A stretch of 64,000 nt of DNA from Isoperla grammatica. Its lineage: Eukaryota; Arthropoda; Insecta; Plecoptera; Perlodidae. The position numbers and the translations under genes are program-made. Numbering within the stretch: the stretch's first letter is position 1; each line of letters starts with the position of its first letter. Where the stretch lies: assembly GCA_945910005.1 (NCBI GenBank), contig OX246745.1, positions 37,412,339 through 37,476,338 on the forward strand, written 5' to 3'. Under the pieces are notes generated by a model, which did no database searches, was not told the origin of the DNA, and worked only from the letters and a program-made list of their open reading frames with translations. Of the stretch, positions 48,001 through 60,942 are shown piece after piece.

Positions 48001-51000
48001 TTCTGTGAGCTAGGCTGTCAGTCTAAAAAGCCCGGACATGTGTAGTGAGTATAGTAGTGAGTGTGCAATGCTACGCTGCTTCTGTCAGCCAGGCTGTCAG
48101 TCTAGTTAGCCCGGACATGTGTTGTGAGTATAGAAGTGAGTGAGTGTGCAATGCTACGCTACTTCTGTGAGCCAGGCTGTCAGTCTAGTAAGCCCGGACA
48201 TGTGTAGTGAGTATAGTTGTGAGTGAGTGTGCAATGCTACGCTGCTTATGTCAGCCAGGCTGTCAGTCTAGTAAGCCCGGACATGTGTAGTGAGTATAGT
48301 AGTGAGTGTGCAATGCTATGCTGCTTCTGTCAGCCAGGTTGTCAGTCTAGTAAGCCCGGACATGTGTAGTGAGTAAAGTAGTGAGTGTGCTAAGCTACGC
48401 TGCTTCTGTCAGCCATCTGTCAGTCTAGTAAGCACGGACATGTGTAGTGAGTATAGTATCGAGTGTGCAATGCAACGCTGCTTCTGTCAGCAAGGCTGTC
48501 AGTCTAGTAAGCCCGGACATGTGTAGTGAGTATAGTAGTGAGTGTGCATTGCTACGCTGCTTCTGTGAGCCAGGCTGTCAGTCTAGTAAGCCCGGACATG
48601 TGTAGTGAGTATAGTAGTGAGTATGCAATGCTACGCTACTTCTGTCAGCCAGGCTGTCAGTCTAGTAAGCCCGGACATGAGTTGTGAGTTTAGTAGTGAG
48701 TGTGCAATGCTACGCTGCTTCTGTCAGTCAGGCTGTCGGTGTAGTTAGCCCGGACATGTGTAGTGAGTATAGTAGTGAGTGAGTGTGCAATGCTACGCTG
48801 CTTTTGTCAGCCAGGCTGTCAGTCTAGTAAGCCCGGACATGAGTAGTGAGTTTAGTAGTGAGTGTGCAATGCTACGCTGCTTCTGTCAGTCAGGCTGTCG
48901 GTCTAGTAAGCCCGGACATGTGTAGTGAGTATAGTCGTTAGTGTGCAATGCTACGCACTTCTGTGAGCATGCTGTCAGTCTAGTAAGCCCGGACATGTGT
49001 GGTGAGTATAGTAGTGAGAATGCAATGCTACGCTGCTTCTGTCAGCCAGGCTGTCAGTCTAGTAAGCCCGGACATGTGTAGTGAGTATAGTCGTTAGTGT
49101 GCAATGCTACGCTGCTTCTGTGAGCAGGCTGTCAGTCTATAAGCCCGGACATGTGTAGTGAGTATAGTAGTGAGTGTGCAATGCTACGCTGCTTCTGTCA
49201 GCCAGGCTGTCAGTCTAGTAAGCCCGGACATGTGTAGTGAGTATAGTAGTGAGTGACTGTGCAATGCAACGCTGCTTCTGTGAGCCGGCTGTCAGTCTAG
49301 TAAGCCCGGACATGTGTAGTGAGTATAGAAGTGAGTGAGTGTGCAATGCTACGCTGCTTCTGTCAGCCAGGCTGTCAGTCTAGTAAGCTTGGACATGTGT
49401 AGTGAGTATTGTAGTGAGTTTGCAATGCTACGCTGATTCTGTCAGCCAGGCTTTTAGTCTAGTTAGCACGAACATGTGTAGTGAGGATAGTAGTGAGTGA
49501 GTGTGCAATGCTACGCTGCTTCTGTGAGCCAGGCTGTCAGTGTAGTAAGCCCGGACATGTGTAGTGAGTATAGTAGTGAGTGTGCAATGCTACGCTGCTC
49601 CTGTAAGCCAGGCTGTCAGTCTAGTAAGCCCGGACATGTGTAGTGAGTATAGTAGTGAGTGAGTGTGCAATGCTACGCTGCTTCTGTGAGCCAGGCTGTC
49701 AGTCTTGTAAGCCCGGACATGTGTAGTGAGTAATGTAGTGAGTGTGCATTGCTACGTTGCTTCTGTGAGCCAGGCTGTCAGTCTAGTAAGCCCGGACATG
49801 TGTAGTGAGTATAGTAGTGAGTGTGCAATGCTACGCTGCTTCTGTGAGCCAGGCTGTCAGTCTAGTAAGCCCGGACATGTGTAGTAAGTATAGTAGTGTG
49901 TCTGCAATGCTTCGTTGCTTCTGTGAGCCACGCTGTCAGTCTAGTAAGCCCGGACATGTGTAGTGAGTAAAGTAGTGAGTGTGCAATGCTACGCTGCTTC
50001 TGTGAGCCAGGCTGTCAGTCTAGTAAGCCAAGACATGTGAAGTGAGTATAGTAGTGAGTGTGCAATGCTACGCTGCTTCTGTCAGCCAGGCTGTCAGTCT
50101 AGTAAGCCCGGACATGTGTAGTGAGTATAGTAGTGAGTGTGCAATGCTTCGCTGCTTCTGTCAGCCAGGCTGTCAGTCTAGTAAGCCCGGACATGTGTAG
50201 TGAGTATAGTAGTGAGTGTGCAATGCTACGCTGCTTCTGTCAGCCAGGCTGTCAGTCAAGTAAGCCCGGCCATGTGTAGTGAGTATAGTAGTGATTGAGT
50301 GTGCAATGCTACGCTGCTTCTGTGAGCCATGCTGTCAGTCTAGTAAGCCCGGCCATGTGAAGTGAGTATAGTAGTGAGTGTGCAATGCTACGCTGCTTTT
50401 GTGAGCCAGGCTGTCAGCCCGGACATGTGTGGTGAGTATAGAAGTGAGTGAGTGTGCAATGCTACGCTGCTTCTGTGAGCCAGGCTGTCAGTCTAGTAAG
50501 CCCGGACATGTGTAGTGAGTATTGTAGTGAGTGTGCAATGCTACGCTGCTTCTGTCAGCCAGGCTGTCAGTATAGTTACCCCGGACATGTGTAGTGAGTA
50601 TAGTAGTGAGTGAGTGTGCAATGCTACGCTGCTTCTGTGAGCCAGGCTGTCAGTCAAGTAAGCCCGGACATGTGTTGCGAGTACAGTAGTGAGTGAACAA
50701 TGCTACGCTGCTTCTGTGAGCCAGGCTGTCAGTCTAGTAAGCCCGGACATGTGCAGTGAGTATAGAAGTGAGTGAGTGTGCAATGCTACGCTGCTTCTGT
50801 CAGTCAGGCTGTGGGTCTAGTAAGCCCGGACATGTGTAGTGAGTTTAGAAGTGAGTGAGTGTGCAATGCTACGCTGCTTCTGTCAGTCTAGTAGGCTGAG
50901 ACATTTGTAGTGAGTATAGTAGTGAGTGAGTGTGCAATGCTACGCTGCTTCTGTCAGCCAGGCTGTCAGTCTAGTAAGCCCGGCCATGTGTAGTGAGTAT

Positions 51001-51461
51001 AGTAGTGAGTGAGTGTGCAATGCTACGCTGATTCTGTGAGCCAGGCTGTCAGTCTAGTAAGCCCGGACATGTGTAGTAAGTATAAAAGTGAGTGTGTGTG
51101 CAATGCTTCGCTGCTTCTGTGAGCCAGGCTGTCAGTCTAGTAAGCCCGGACATGTGTACTGAGTATGGTAGTGAGTGTGCAATGCTACGCTGCTTCTGTC
51201 AGCCAGGCTGTCAGTCTAGTAACCCCGGACATGTATAGTGAGTTTAGTAGTGAGAGTGCAATGCTACGCTGCTTCTGTGAGCCAGGCTGTCATTGTAGTA
51301 TGCCCGGACATGTGTAGTGAGTATAGTATTGAGTGTGCAATGCTACGCTGCTTCTGTCAGCCAGGCAATCAGTCTAGTAAGCCCGGACATGTGTAGTGAG
51401 TATAGCAGTGAGTGTGCAATGCTACGCTGCTTCTGTGAGCCAGGCTGTCAGTAAGTAGGCC
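45042..51461 (+). repeat. B array 5, about 80 copies
   Basis: Lineage II edges. It holds only one GAGACAAATAAG monomer (45788), so the duplicated 486-bp block of units 1-4 is single here. The stretch 45188-46466 is the segment absent from unit 6. Confidence 0.96.
45188..46466 (+). repeat. 1279-bp B segment present in unit 5, absent in unit 6
   Basis: Both sides of this segment align exactly with unit 6: 146 bp on the left and 4995 bp on the right, joined at 53778. Both endpoints lie at the same GTGCA point of a monomer, as expected for unequal exchange or deletion in register. Unit 7 retains the head of this segment. Confidence 0.9.
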
Positions 51462-52247
51462 CGTACATTGCCCTATCTGGTAATAGACTGCCGCGGGCTC
51501 ATAACAGGACTCGAAAATCATCTTCCCACATTTACACATTCCAAGAACGTAGTTCCCATGTCTGGACCATAGATTGCACCATAACGTCCGTAGACAGTTT
51601 TGATGCACCCTGCCCAGTGTTTGGCCCCTTCCCCTAGTAGGCCCCTAGTAGGCTCCCATTTAGCCCCCAGTAAGCCCCCAGTGGTAGGTCGATTTAGGCT
51701 GGTGTTACAACTTATGCCAGAAAGAGAATTATTAGGACCTCTTTTGAGTCATGGGTGCATATTTGAGAGCACTTTTTAATCATCTAGTTTTTCAAATCTT
51801 TATTCATCGCACGTAGCCTTCATCAATTTTCCACTTTCTACTTTCTCTCTTCTTCCTACTGGCCAGTCCTCTTCCATCGCCCACAAACCCCGTTAAGGGC
51901 AGTATTCCAGTTTGAAGCGATGGATGAATATGTGATAAATGCCCAATAGAAAAAAGGAATCAAGACAAATCTCGTAAATCGGTTACTGGTTTATTGATAA
52001 TGAGGGAGCGAGGTCGATTGTTGCGCGAAAACTACGTTGACCAGTACACACATAGGGAAACTCCCCCTCCCCCCTGCGGAATATTGTAGAACTATATATT
52101 ATGATAAAGTGATAAATTTGGAGTAAAACTTGACTTGTTGGTCACATGGCCAGTGGTGGGTGTGGCACCCAGGGGTGTCCAAAAGGTGAATTTTGCTGAT
52201 TTTGTGACCATAATTTATTTTTTAACACCCAAACCAATAAACCGACT
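51462..52247 (+). other. Spacer 5 (786 bp), lineage II
   Basis: Lineage II spacer carrying two further substitutions (GAACTATAT and GAGTAAAAC) that are also present in spacers 6 and 7. The upstream B edge reads GTCAGTAAGTAGG instead of GTCAGTTAGTAGG, another marker of units 5-7. No gene is visible. Confidence 0.9.
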
Positions 52248-53631
52248 GATATCTCTTTGTTGAAACTTCTTTGTCATTGATTGTTGTTTATTCTTTGATT
52301 GTATGTATTGAGGTGTTTGATCAACAGACACATCTTTGTTGAAACTTCTTTGTCATTGATTGTTGTTTATTCTTTGATTGTATGTATTGAGGTGTTTGAT
52401 CAACAGACATATCTTAGATGAAACTTCTTTGTCATTGATTGTTGTTTATTCTTTGATTGTATGTATTGAGGTGTTTGATCAACAAACATATCTTTGTTGA
52501 AACTTCTTTGTCATTGATTGTTGTTTATTTTTTGATTGTATGTATTAAGGTGTTTGATCAACAGACATATCTTTGTTGAAACTCCTTTGTCTTTGATTGT
52601 TGTTAATTCTTTGATTGTATGTATTGAGGTGTTCTATCAACAGACATATCTTCGTTGAAATTTCTTTGTCATTGATTGTTGTTTATTTTTTCATTGTATG
52701 TTTTGAGTTGTTTGATCAACTGACATCTCTTTGTTAAAACTTCTTGGTCATTGATTGTTGTTTATTCTTTGATTGTATGTTTCGAGGTGTTTGAGCATCA
52801 GACATATCTTTGTTGAAATTTCTTTGTCATTGATTGTTGTTTATTCTTTAAATGTATGTATTGAGGTGTTTGATCAACAGACATATCTTCGTTGAAACTT
52901 CTTTGTCATCGATTGTTGTTTATTCTTTGATTGTATGTATTGAGGTGTTTGATCAACAGACATATCTTTGTTGAAACTTCTTTGTCATTGATTGTTGTTT
53001 ATTCTTTGATTGTATGTATTGAGGTGTTTGATCAACAATCATATCTTCGTTGAAACTTCCTTGTCATTTGATTGTTGTTTATTCTTTGATTGTATGTATT
53101 GAGGTGTTTGATCAACAGACATATCTTTGTTGAACCTTCTTTGTCATTGATTGTTGTTTATTCTTTGATTGTGAGTATTGAGGTGTTTTTTCAACAGACA
53201 TATCTTCGTTGAAACTTCTTTATCATTGATTGTTGTTTATTCTTTGATTGTATGTATAAAGTTGTTTGATCAACAGACATATCTTTGTTAAAACTTCTTT
53301 GTCATTGATTGTTGTTTATTCTTAGATTGTATGTATTGAGATGTTTGATCAACAGACATATCTTTGTTGAAACTTCTTTGTCATTGATTGTTGTTTATTC
53401 TTTGATTGTATGTATTGAGGTGTTTGATCAACAGACATATCTTGGTTGAAACTTCTTTGTCATTGATTGTTGTTTATTCTTTGATTGTAGGTATTGAGTT
53501 GTTTGATCAACTGACATCTCTTTGTTGAAACTTCTTTGTCATTGATTGTTGTTTATTCTTTGATTGTTTGTATTGAGGTGTTTGATCAAACAGATATATC
53601 TTTGTTGAAACTTCTTTGTCATTGATTGTTG
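52248..53631 (+). repeat. A array 6, about 17.5 copies
   Basis: Same order of variant monomers as array 5 but 159 bp shorter, close to two monomers, with the loss between the GAGATG and CTTGGTTG monomers. It carries a private CTTAGATG monomer at about 52413, shared with array 7. Confidence 0.96.
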
Positions 53632-56600
53632 CTTCTGTCAGCCAGGCTCTCAGTCTAGTAAGCCCGGACATGTGTAGTGAGTGTAGTAGTGAGTGAGTGT
53701 GCAATGCTACGCTGCTTCTGTCAGCCAGGCTGTCAGTCTAGTAAGCCCGGACATGTGTAGTGAGTAAAGTAGTGAGTGTGCATTGCTACGCTGCTTCTGT
53801 GAGCCAGGCTGGCAGTCTAGTTAGCCCAGACATGTGTAGTGAGTATAGTAGTGAGTAAGTGTGCAATGCTTCGCTGCTTCTGTGAGCCAGGCTTTCAGTC
53901 TAGTAGGCCGGACATGAAGTAGTGAGTAAAGTAGTGAGTGTGCAATGCTACGCTGCTTCTGTGAGCCAGGCTGTCAGTCTAATAAGCCCGGACATTGGTA
54001 GTGAGTATGGTAGTGAGATTGCAATGCTACGCTGCTTCTGTGAGCCAGGCTGTCAGTCTAGTAAGCCCGGACATGTGTAGTGAGTATAGTCGTGAGTGTG
54101 CAATGCTACGCTTCTTCTGTCAGCCAGGCTGTCAGTCTAGTAATCCCGGACATGTGAAGTGAGTGCAGTAGTGAGTGTTCAATGCAACGCTGCTTCTGTG
54201 AGCCAGGCTGTCAGTCTAGTAAGCCCGGACATGTGTTGTGAGTACAGTCGTGAGTGTACGATGCTACGCTGCGTCTGTCAGCCAGGCTGTAAGTCTAGTA
54301 AGCCCGGACATGTGTTGTGAGTATAGTAGTGACTGTGCAATGCTACGCTGCTTCTGTCAGCCAGGCTGTCAGTCTAGTAAGCCCGGACATGTGTAGTGAG
54401 TATAGTAGTGAGTGTGCAATGCTACGGTGCTTCTGTCAGTCTAGTAGGCCCGGACATGTGTAGTGAGTATAGTAGTGAGTGAGTGTGCAATGCTACGTTG
54501 CTTCTGTCAGCCAGGCTGTCAGTCTTGTAAGCCCGGCCACGTGTAGTGAGTATAGTAGTGAGTGAGTGTGCAATGCTACGCTGCTTCTGTCAGCCAGGCT
54601 GTCAGTCTAGTAAGCCCGGACATGTGTAGTGAGTATAGTAGTGAGTGAGTGTGCAATGCTACGCTGCTTCTGTGAGCCAGGCTGTCAGTCTAGTAAGCCC
54701 AAACAGGTGTAGAGTGTATAGTAGTGAGTGTGCAATGCTACGCTGCTTCTGTGAGCCAGGCTGTCAGTCTTGTAAGCCCGGCCACGTGTAGTGAGTATAG
54801 TAGTGAGTGAGTGTGCAATGCTACCCTGCTTCTGTGAGCCAGGCTGTCAGTCAAGTAAGCCCAAACAGGTGTAGAGAGTATAGTAGTGAGTGTGCAATGC
54901 TACGCTGCTTCTGTGAGCCAGGCTGTCAGTCTAGTAAGCCCGGCCACGTGTAGTGAGTATAGTAGTGATTGAGTTTGCAATGCTACGCTGCTTCTGAGAG
55001 CCAGGCTGTGAGTCTAGTAAGCCCGGACATGTGTATTGAGTATAGTAGTGAGTGTGCATTGCTACGCTGCTTCTGTCAGCCAGGCTGTCAGTCTAGTAAG
55101 CCCGGACATGTGAAGTGAGTATAGTAGTGAGTGTGCAATGCTACGCTGCTTCTGTGCGCCAAGCTGGCAGTCTAGTAAGCCCGGACATGTGTAGTGAGTA
55201 TAGTAGTGAGTGAGTGTGCAATGCTACGCTGCTTCTGTCAGCCAGGCAGTCAGTCTAGTAGGCCCGGACATGTGTAGTGAGTACAGTAGTGAGTGTACAA
55301 TGCTACGCTGCTTCTGTGAGCTAGGCTGTCAGTCTAAAAAGCCCGGACATGTGTAGTGAGTATAGTAGTGAGTGTGCAATGCTACGCTGCTTCTGTCAGC
55401 CAGGCTGTCAGTCTAGTTAGCCCGGACATGTGTTGTGAGTATAGAAGTGAGTGAGTGTGCAATGCTACGCTACTTCTGTGAGCCAGGCTGTCAGTCTAGT
55501 AAGCCCGGACATGTGTAGTGAGTATAGTTGTGAGTGAGTGTGCAATGCTACGCTGCTTATGTCAGCCAGGCTGTCAGTCTAGTAAGCCCGGACATGTGTA
55601 GTGAGTATAGTAGTGAGTGTGCAATGCTATGCTGCTTCTGTCAGCCAGGTTGTCAGTCTAGTAAGCCCGGACATGTGTAGTGAGTAAAGTAGTGAGTGTG
55701 CTAAGCTACGCTGCTTCTGTCAGCCATCTGTCAGTCTAGTAAGCACGGACATGTGTAGTGAGTATAGTATCGAGTGTGCAATGCAACGCTGCTTCTGTCA
55801 GCAAGGCTGTCAGTCTAGTAAGCCCGGACATGTGTAGTGAGTATAGTAGTGAGTGTGCATTGCTACGCTGCTTCTGTGAGCCAGGCTGTCAGTCTAGTAA
55901 GCCCGGACATGTGTAGTGAGTATAGTAGTGAGTATGCAATGCTACGCTACTTCTGTCAGCCAGGCTGTCAGTCTAGTAAGCCCGGACATGAGTAGTGAGT
56001 TTAGTAGTGAGTGTGCAATGCTACGCTGCTTCTGTCAGTCAGGCTGTCGGTGTAGTTAGCCCGGACATGTGTAGTGAGTATAGTAGTGAGTGAGTGTGCA
56101 ATGCTACGCTGCTTTTGTCAGCCAGGCTGTCAGTCTAGTAAGCCCGGACATGAGTAGTGAGTTTAGTAGTGAGTGTGCAATGCTACGCTGCTTCTGTCAG
56201 TCAGGCTGTCGGTCTAGTAAGCCCGGACATGTGTAGTGAGTATAGTCGTTAGTGTGCAATGCTACGCACTTCTGTGAGCATGCTGTCAGTCTAGTAAGCC
56301 CGGACATGTGTGGTGAGTATAGTAGTGAGAATGCAATGCTACGCTGCTTCTGTCAGCCAGGCTGTCAGTCTAGTAAGCCCGGACATGTGTAGTGAGTATA
56401 GTCGTTAGTGTGCAATGCTACGCTGCTTCTGTGAGCAGGCTGTCAGTCTATAAGCCCGGACATGTGTAGTGAGTATAGTAGTGAGTGTGCAATGCTACGC
56501 TGCTTCTGTCAGCCAGGCTGTCAGTCTAGTAAGCCCGGACATGTGTAGTGAGTATAGTAGTGAGTGACTGTGCAATGCAACGCTGCTTCTGTGAGCCGGC

Positions 56601-58772
56601 TGTCAGTCTAGTAAGCCCGGACATGTGTAGTGAGTATAGAAGTGAGTGAGTGTGCAATGCTACGCTGCTTCTGTCAGCCAGGCTGTCAGTCTAGTAAGCT
56701 TGGACATGTGTAGTGAGTATTGTAGTGAGTTTGCAATGCTACGCTGATTCTGTCAGCCAGGCTTTTAGTCTAGTTAGCACGAACATGTGTAGTGAGGATA
56801 GTAGTGAGTGAGTGTGCAATGCTACGCTGCTTCTGTGAGCCAGGCTGTCAGTGTAGTAAGCCCGGACATGTGTAGTGAGTATAGTAGTGAGTGTGCAATG
56901 CTACGCTGCTCCTGTAAGCCAGGCTGTCAGTCTAGTAAGCCCGGACATGTGTAGTGAGTATAGTAGTGAGTGAGTGTGCAATGCTACGCTGCTTCTGTGA
57001 GCCAGGCTGTCAGTCTTGTAAGCCCGGACATGTGTAGTGAGTAATGTAGTGAGTGTGCATTGCTACGTTGCTTCTGTGAGCCAGGCTGTCAGTCTAGTAA
57101 GCCCGGACATGTGTAGTGAGTATAGTAGTGAGTGTGCAATGCTACGCTGCTTCTGTGAGCCAGGCTGTCAGTCTAGTAAGCCCGGACATGTGTAGTAAGT
57201 ATAGTAGTGTGTCTGCAATGCTTCGTTGCTTCTGTGAGCCACGCTGTCAGTCTAGTAAGCCCGGACATGTGTAGTGAGTAAAGTAGTGAGTGTGCAATGC
57301 TACGCTGCTTCTGTGAGCCAGGCTGTCAGTCTAGTAAGCCAAGACATGTGAAGTGAGTATAGTAGTGAGTGTGCAATGCTACGCTGCTTCTGTCAGCCAG
57401 GCTGTCAGTCTAGTAAGCCCGGACATGTGTAGTGAGTATAGTAGTGAGTGTGCAATGCTTCGCTGCTTCTGTCAGCCAGGCTGTCAGTCTAGTAAGCCCG
57501 GACATGTGTAGTGAGTATAGTAGTGAGTGTGCAATGCTACGCTGCTTCTGTCAGCCAGGCTGTCAGTCAAGTAAGCCCGGCCATGTGTAGTGAGTATAGT
57601 AGTGATTGAGTGTGCAATGCTACGCTGCTTCTGTGAGCCATGCTGTCAGTCTAGTAAGCCCGGCCATGTGAAGTGAGTATAGTAGTGAGTGTGCAATGCT
57701 ACGCTGCTTTTGTGAGCCAGGCTGTCAGCCCGGACATGTGTGGTGAGTATAGAAGTGAGTGAGTGTGCAATGCTACGCTGCTTCTGTGAGCCAGGCTGTC
57801 AGTCTAGTAAGCCCGGACATGTGTAGTGAGTATTGTAGTGAGTGTGCAATGCTACGCTGCTTCTGTCAGCCAGGCTGTCAGTATAGTTACCCCGGACATG
57901 TGTAGTGAGTATAGTAGTGAGTGAGTGTGCAATGCTACGCTGCTTCTGTGAGCCAGGCTGTCAGTCAAGTAAGCCCGGACATGTGTTGCGAGTACAGTAG
58001 TGAGTGAACAATGCTACGCTGCTTCTGTGAGCCAGGCTGTCAGTCTAGTAAGCCCGGACATGTGCAGTGAGTATAGAAGTGAGTGAGTGTGCAATGCTAC
58101 GCTGCTTCTGTCAGTCAGGCTGTGGGTCTAGTAAGCCCGGACATGTGTAGTGAGTTTAGAAGTGAGTGAGTGTGCAATGCTACGCTGCTTCTGTCAGTCT
58201 AGTAGGCTGAGACATTTGTAGTGAGTATAGTAGTGAGTGAGTGTGCAATGCTACGCTGCTTCTGTCAGCCAGGCTGTCAGTCTAGTAAGCCCGGCCATGT
58301 GTAGTGAGTATAGTAGTGAGTGAGTGTGCAATGCTACGCTGATTCTGTGAGCCAGGCTGTCAGTCTAGTAAGCCCGGACATGTGTAGTAAGTATAAAAGT
58401 GAGTGTGTGTGCAATGCTTCGCTGCTTCTGTGAGCCAGGCTGTCAGTCTAGTAAGCCCGGACATGTGTACTGAGTATGGTAGTGAGTGTGCAATGCTACG
58501 CTGCTTCTGTCAGCCAGGCTGTCAGTCTAGTAACCCCGGACATGTATAGTGAGTTTAGTAGTGAGAGTGCAATGCTACGCTGCTTCTGTGAGCCAGGCTG
58601 TCATTGTAGTATGCCCGGACATGTGTAGTGAGTATAGTATTGAGTGTGCAATGCTACGCTGCTTCTGTCAGCCAGGCAATCAGTCTAGTAAGCCCGGACA
58701 TGTGTAGTGAGTATAGCAGTGAGTGTGCAATGCTACGCTGCTTCTGTGAGCCAGGCTGTCAGTAAGTAGGCC
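53632..58772 (+). repeat. B array 6, about 64 copies
   Basis: Same monomer order as array 5, minus 1279 bp near the left end. It therefore has neither GAGACAAATAAG nor GAGCGGGCTG monomers. Occasional single-base differences from unit 5 exist, such as ATGAGTAGTGAG at about 55988 against ATGAGTTGTGAG at about 48677. Confidence 0.96.
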
Positions 58773-59558
58773 CGTACATTGCCCTATCTGGTAATAGACT
58801 GCCGCGGGCTCATAACAGGACTCGAAAATCATCTTCCCACATTTACACATTCCAAGAACGTAGTTCCCATGTCTGGACCATAGATTGCACCATAACGTCC
58901 GTAGACAGTTTTGATGCACCCTGCCCAGTGTTTGGCCCCTTCCCCTAGTAGGCCCCTAGTAGGCTCCCATTTAGCCCCCAGTAAGCCCCCAGTGGTAGGT
59001 CGATTTAGGCTGGTGTTACAACTTATGCCAGAAAGAGAATTATTAGGACCTCTTTTGAGTCATGGGTGCATATTTGAGAGCACTTTTTAATCATCTAGTT
59101 TTTCAAATCTTTATTCATCGCACGTAGCCTTCATCAATTTTCCACTTTCTACTTTCTCTCTTCTTCCTACTGGCCAGTCCTCTTCCATCGCCCACAAACC
59201 CCGTTAAGGGCAGTATTCCAGTTTGAAGCGATGGATGAATATGTGATAAATGCCCAATAGAAAAAAGGAATCAAGACAAATCTCGTAAATCGGTTACTGG
59301 TTTATTGATAATGAGGGAGCGAGGTCGATTGTTGCGCGAAAACTACGTTGACCAGTACACACATAGGGAAACTCCCCCTCCCCCCTGCGGAATATTGTAG
59401 AACTATATATTATGATAAAGTGATAAATTTGGAGTAAAACTTGACTTGTTGGTCACATGGCCAGTGGTGGGTGTGGCACCCAGGGGTGTCCAAAAGGTGA
59501 ATTTTGCTGATTTTGTGACCATAATTTATTTTTTAACACCCAAACCAATAAACCGACT
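58773..59558 (+). other. Spacer 6 (786 bp), lineage II
   Basis: Appears identical to spacer 5 at a constant offset of 7311 bp in the segments I compared. All the motifs listed for the other spacers are present. No gene is visible. Confidence 0.9.
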
Positions 59559-60942
59559 GATATCTCTTTGTTGAAACTTCTTTGTCATTGATTGTTGTTT
59601 ATTCTTTGATTGTATGTATTGAGGTGTTTGATCAACAGACACATCTTTGTTGAAACTTCTTTGTCATTGATTGTTGTTTATTCTTTGATTGTATGTATTG
59701 AGGTGTTTGATCAACAGACATATCTTAGATGAAACTTCTTTGTCATTGATTGTTGTTTATTCTTTGATTGTATGTATTGAGGTGTTTGATCAACAAACAT
59801 ATCTTTGTTGAAACTTCTTTGTCATTGATTGTTGTTTATTTTTTGATTGTATGTATTAAGGTGTTTGATCAACAGACATATCTTTGTTGAAACTCCTTTG
59901 TCTTTGATTGTTGTTAATTCTTTGATTGTATGTATTGAGGTGTTCTATCAACAGACATATCTTCGTTGAAATTTCTTTGTCATTGATTGTTGTTTATTTT
60001 TTCATTGTATGTTTTGAGTTGTTTGATCAACTGACATCTCTTTGTTAAAACTTCTTGGTCATTGATTGTTGTTTATTCTTTGATTGTATGTTTCGAGGTG
60101 TTTGAGCATCAGACATATCTTTGTTGAAATTTCTTTGTCATTGATTGTTGTTTATTCTTTAAATGTATGTATTGAGGTGTTTGATCAACAGACATATCTT
60201 CGTTGAAACTTCTTTGTCATCGATTGTTGTTTATTCTTTGATTGTATGTATTGAGGTGTTTGATCAACAGACATATCTTTGTTGAAACTTCTTTGTCATT
60301 GATTGTTGTTTATTCTTTGATTGTATGTATTGAGGTGTTTGATCAACAATCATATCTTCGTTGAAACTTCCTTGTCATTTGATTGTTGTTTATTCTTTGA
60401 TTGTATGTATTGAGGTGTTTGATCAACAGACATATCTTTGTTGAACCTTCTTTGTCATTGATTGTTGTTTATTCTTTGATTGTGAGTATTGAGGTGTTTT
60501 TTCAACAGACATATCTTCGTTGAAACTTCTTTATCATTGATTGTTGTTTATTCTTTGATTGTATGTATAAAGTTGTTTGATCAACAGACATATCTTTGTT
60601 AAAACTTCTTTGTCATTGATTGTTGTTTATTCTTAGATTGTATGTATTGAGATGTTTGATCAACAGACATATCTTTGTTGAAACTTCTTTGTCATTGATT
60701 GTTGTTTATTCTTTGATTGTATGTATTGAGGTGTTTGATCAACAGACATATCTTGGTTGAAACTTCTTTGTCATTGATTGTTGTTTATTCTTTGATTGTA
60801 GGTATTGAGTTGTTTGATCAACTGACATCTCTTTGTTGAAACTTCTTTGTCATTGATTGTTGTTTATTCTTTGATTGTTTGTATTGAGGTGTTTGATCAA
60901 ACAGATATATCTTTGTTGAAACTTCTTTGTCATTGATTGTTG
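59559..60942 (+). repeat. A array 7, about 17.5 copies
   Basis: Same length (1384 bp) and same variant series as array 6 at a constant 7311-bp offset. No difference was seen in the stretches compared. Units 6 and 7 therefore duplicated recently. Confidence 0.96.

Larger units (their letters stand above)
43246..51994 (+). repeat. Macrosatellite unit 5 (8749 bp), lineage II
   Basis: Complete lineage II unit: spacer right part to 43498, A array 43499-45041, B array 45042-51461. It is the fullest member of the recent 5-6-7 set. Unit 6 lacks 1279 bp of its B array and two of its A monomers. The A/B edge uses a distinct first B monomer, with GGCTCTCAG in place of GGCTGTCAG, shared only with units 6 and 7. 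Confidence 0.95.
51995..59305 (+). repeat. Macrosatellite unit 6 (7311 bp), lineage II
   Basis: Near-copy of unit 5. The B segment 53778-58772 aligns with 46467-51461 over exactly 4995 bp with no net length change. The first 146 bp of B also match. The 1279 bp between them in unit 5 are absent. The spacer and A array (51995-53631) have the same length as unit 7 (59306-60942, 1637 bp) and looked identical wherever I compared them. Confidence 0.95.
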